Shown here one piece after another: positions 20,042-20,107 of a DNA stretch of 20,107 bases. Positions within the stretch are counted from its first letter, which is position 1. The number at the start of each line of letters is the position of its first letter. The notes under the pieces were generated by a model. That model saw nothing but the letters and a program-made list of their open reading frames with translations, was not told the origin of the DNA and ran no database searches. Source of the stretch: a virus; IMG/VR virus record IMGVR_UViG_3300038424_000044, positions 1-20,107 of that record. One strand, given 5' to 3'. The translations under genes and the position numbers were made by a program.

Positions 20042-20107
20042 TCACACTGGTAACAGTAAATAAATCAACAACATAGTGAAAACTGTGCTACGCTTCTTAC
20101 CGCAACT
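20042..20107. other. Probable host DNA past the attachment site
   Basis: This short stretch past the CCA has no open frame of note and no tRNA. It is too short to identify a host gene or the host itself. Confidence 0.4.

Noticed and set aside
19973-20061. The 9-base direct repeat CAGTAAATA on both sides of the tRNA fragment
   Set aside because: Too short and AT-rich to be a recombination core, and the tRNA fragment already explains the attachment site.

Overview
The window is the late (structural) right end of a siphovirus-type prophage plus its junction with host DNA. The + strand from 41 to about 17.4 kb is one densely packed run of head-tail connector, tail, tail-tip and membrane-protein genes. 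Many neighbours overlap by 1-8 bases or are a few bases apart. From 17.4 to 19.8 kb the genes turn round into a minus-strand accessory operon. At 19982-20041 the 3' part of a tRNA-Leu(UAA), from the anticodon stem to CCA, stands without its 5' half, which marks an attachment site. The last ~66 bases are probably host sequence. The host is most likely an acidobacterium (class Terriglobia). I infer this mainly from the secreted protein at 17449-18180, whose domain I recognise as common there; no marker gene is present to prove it.

Head-tail region (41-2796): a GIY-YIG homing endonuclease, a small unknown gene, a phiE125 gp8/HK97 gp6-like connector, a head closure protein, a DUF3168-like tail terminator and the major tail protein. 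A hairpin plus T-tract follows the major tail gene. Next come the two overlapping tail-assembly chaperone frames (2841-3550), joined by an apparent -1 programmed frameshift: heptamer C CCA AAC, 8-nt spacer, 8-bp stem.

Tail region (3550-14720): a repeat-bearing fibre, two small genes and an HK97 gp10-like protein sit unusually between the chaperones and the tape measure protein (779 aa). After the tape measure come a small beta-protein, a large fibre sharing that protein's fold, two distal tail/hub proteins, an NlpC/P60-like peptidase and a gpJ-like tip protein with a glycine-rich end.

Right of the tail (14720-17371): an orotate-phosphoribosyltransferase-like protein with a degenerate PRPP loop, a proline-rich unknown, three small membrane proteins (holin/spanin candidates) and an unknown helical protein. 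No endolysin is recognisable. A strong bidirectional terminator at 17411-17448 separates this late operon from the opposing accessory operon.

Accessory operon (19772 down to 17449, minus strand): a sigma70-like promoter at 19789-19818 drives a small basic protein, a winged-helix protein, a cysteine-rich zinc-binding protein, two small unknowns and a secreted protein. Several stop/start pairs overlap as GTGA or ATGA. This looks like cargo expressed from the integrated prophage. TGCA motifs at 10-bp spacing lie between this promoter and the attachment site and may bind integrase or excisionase.
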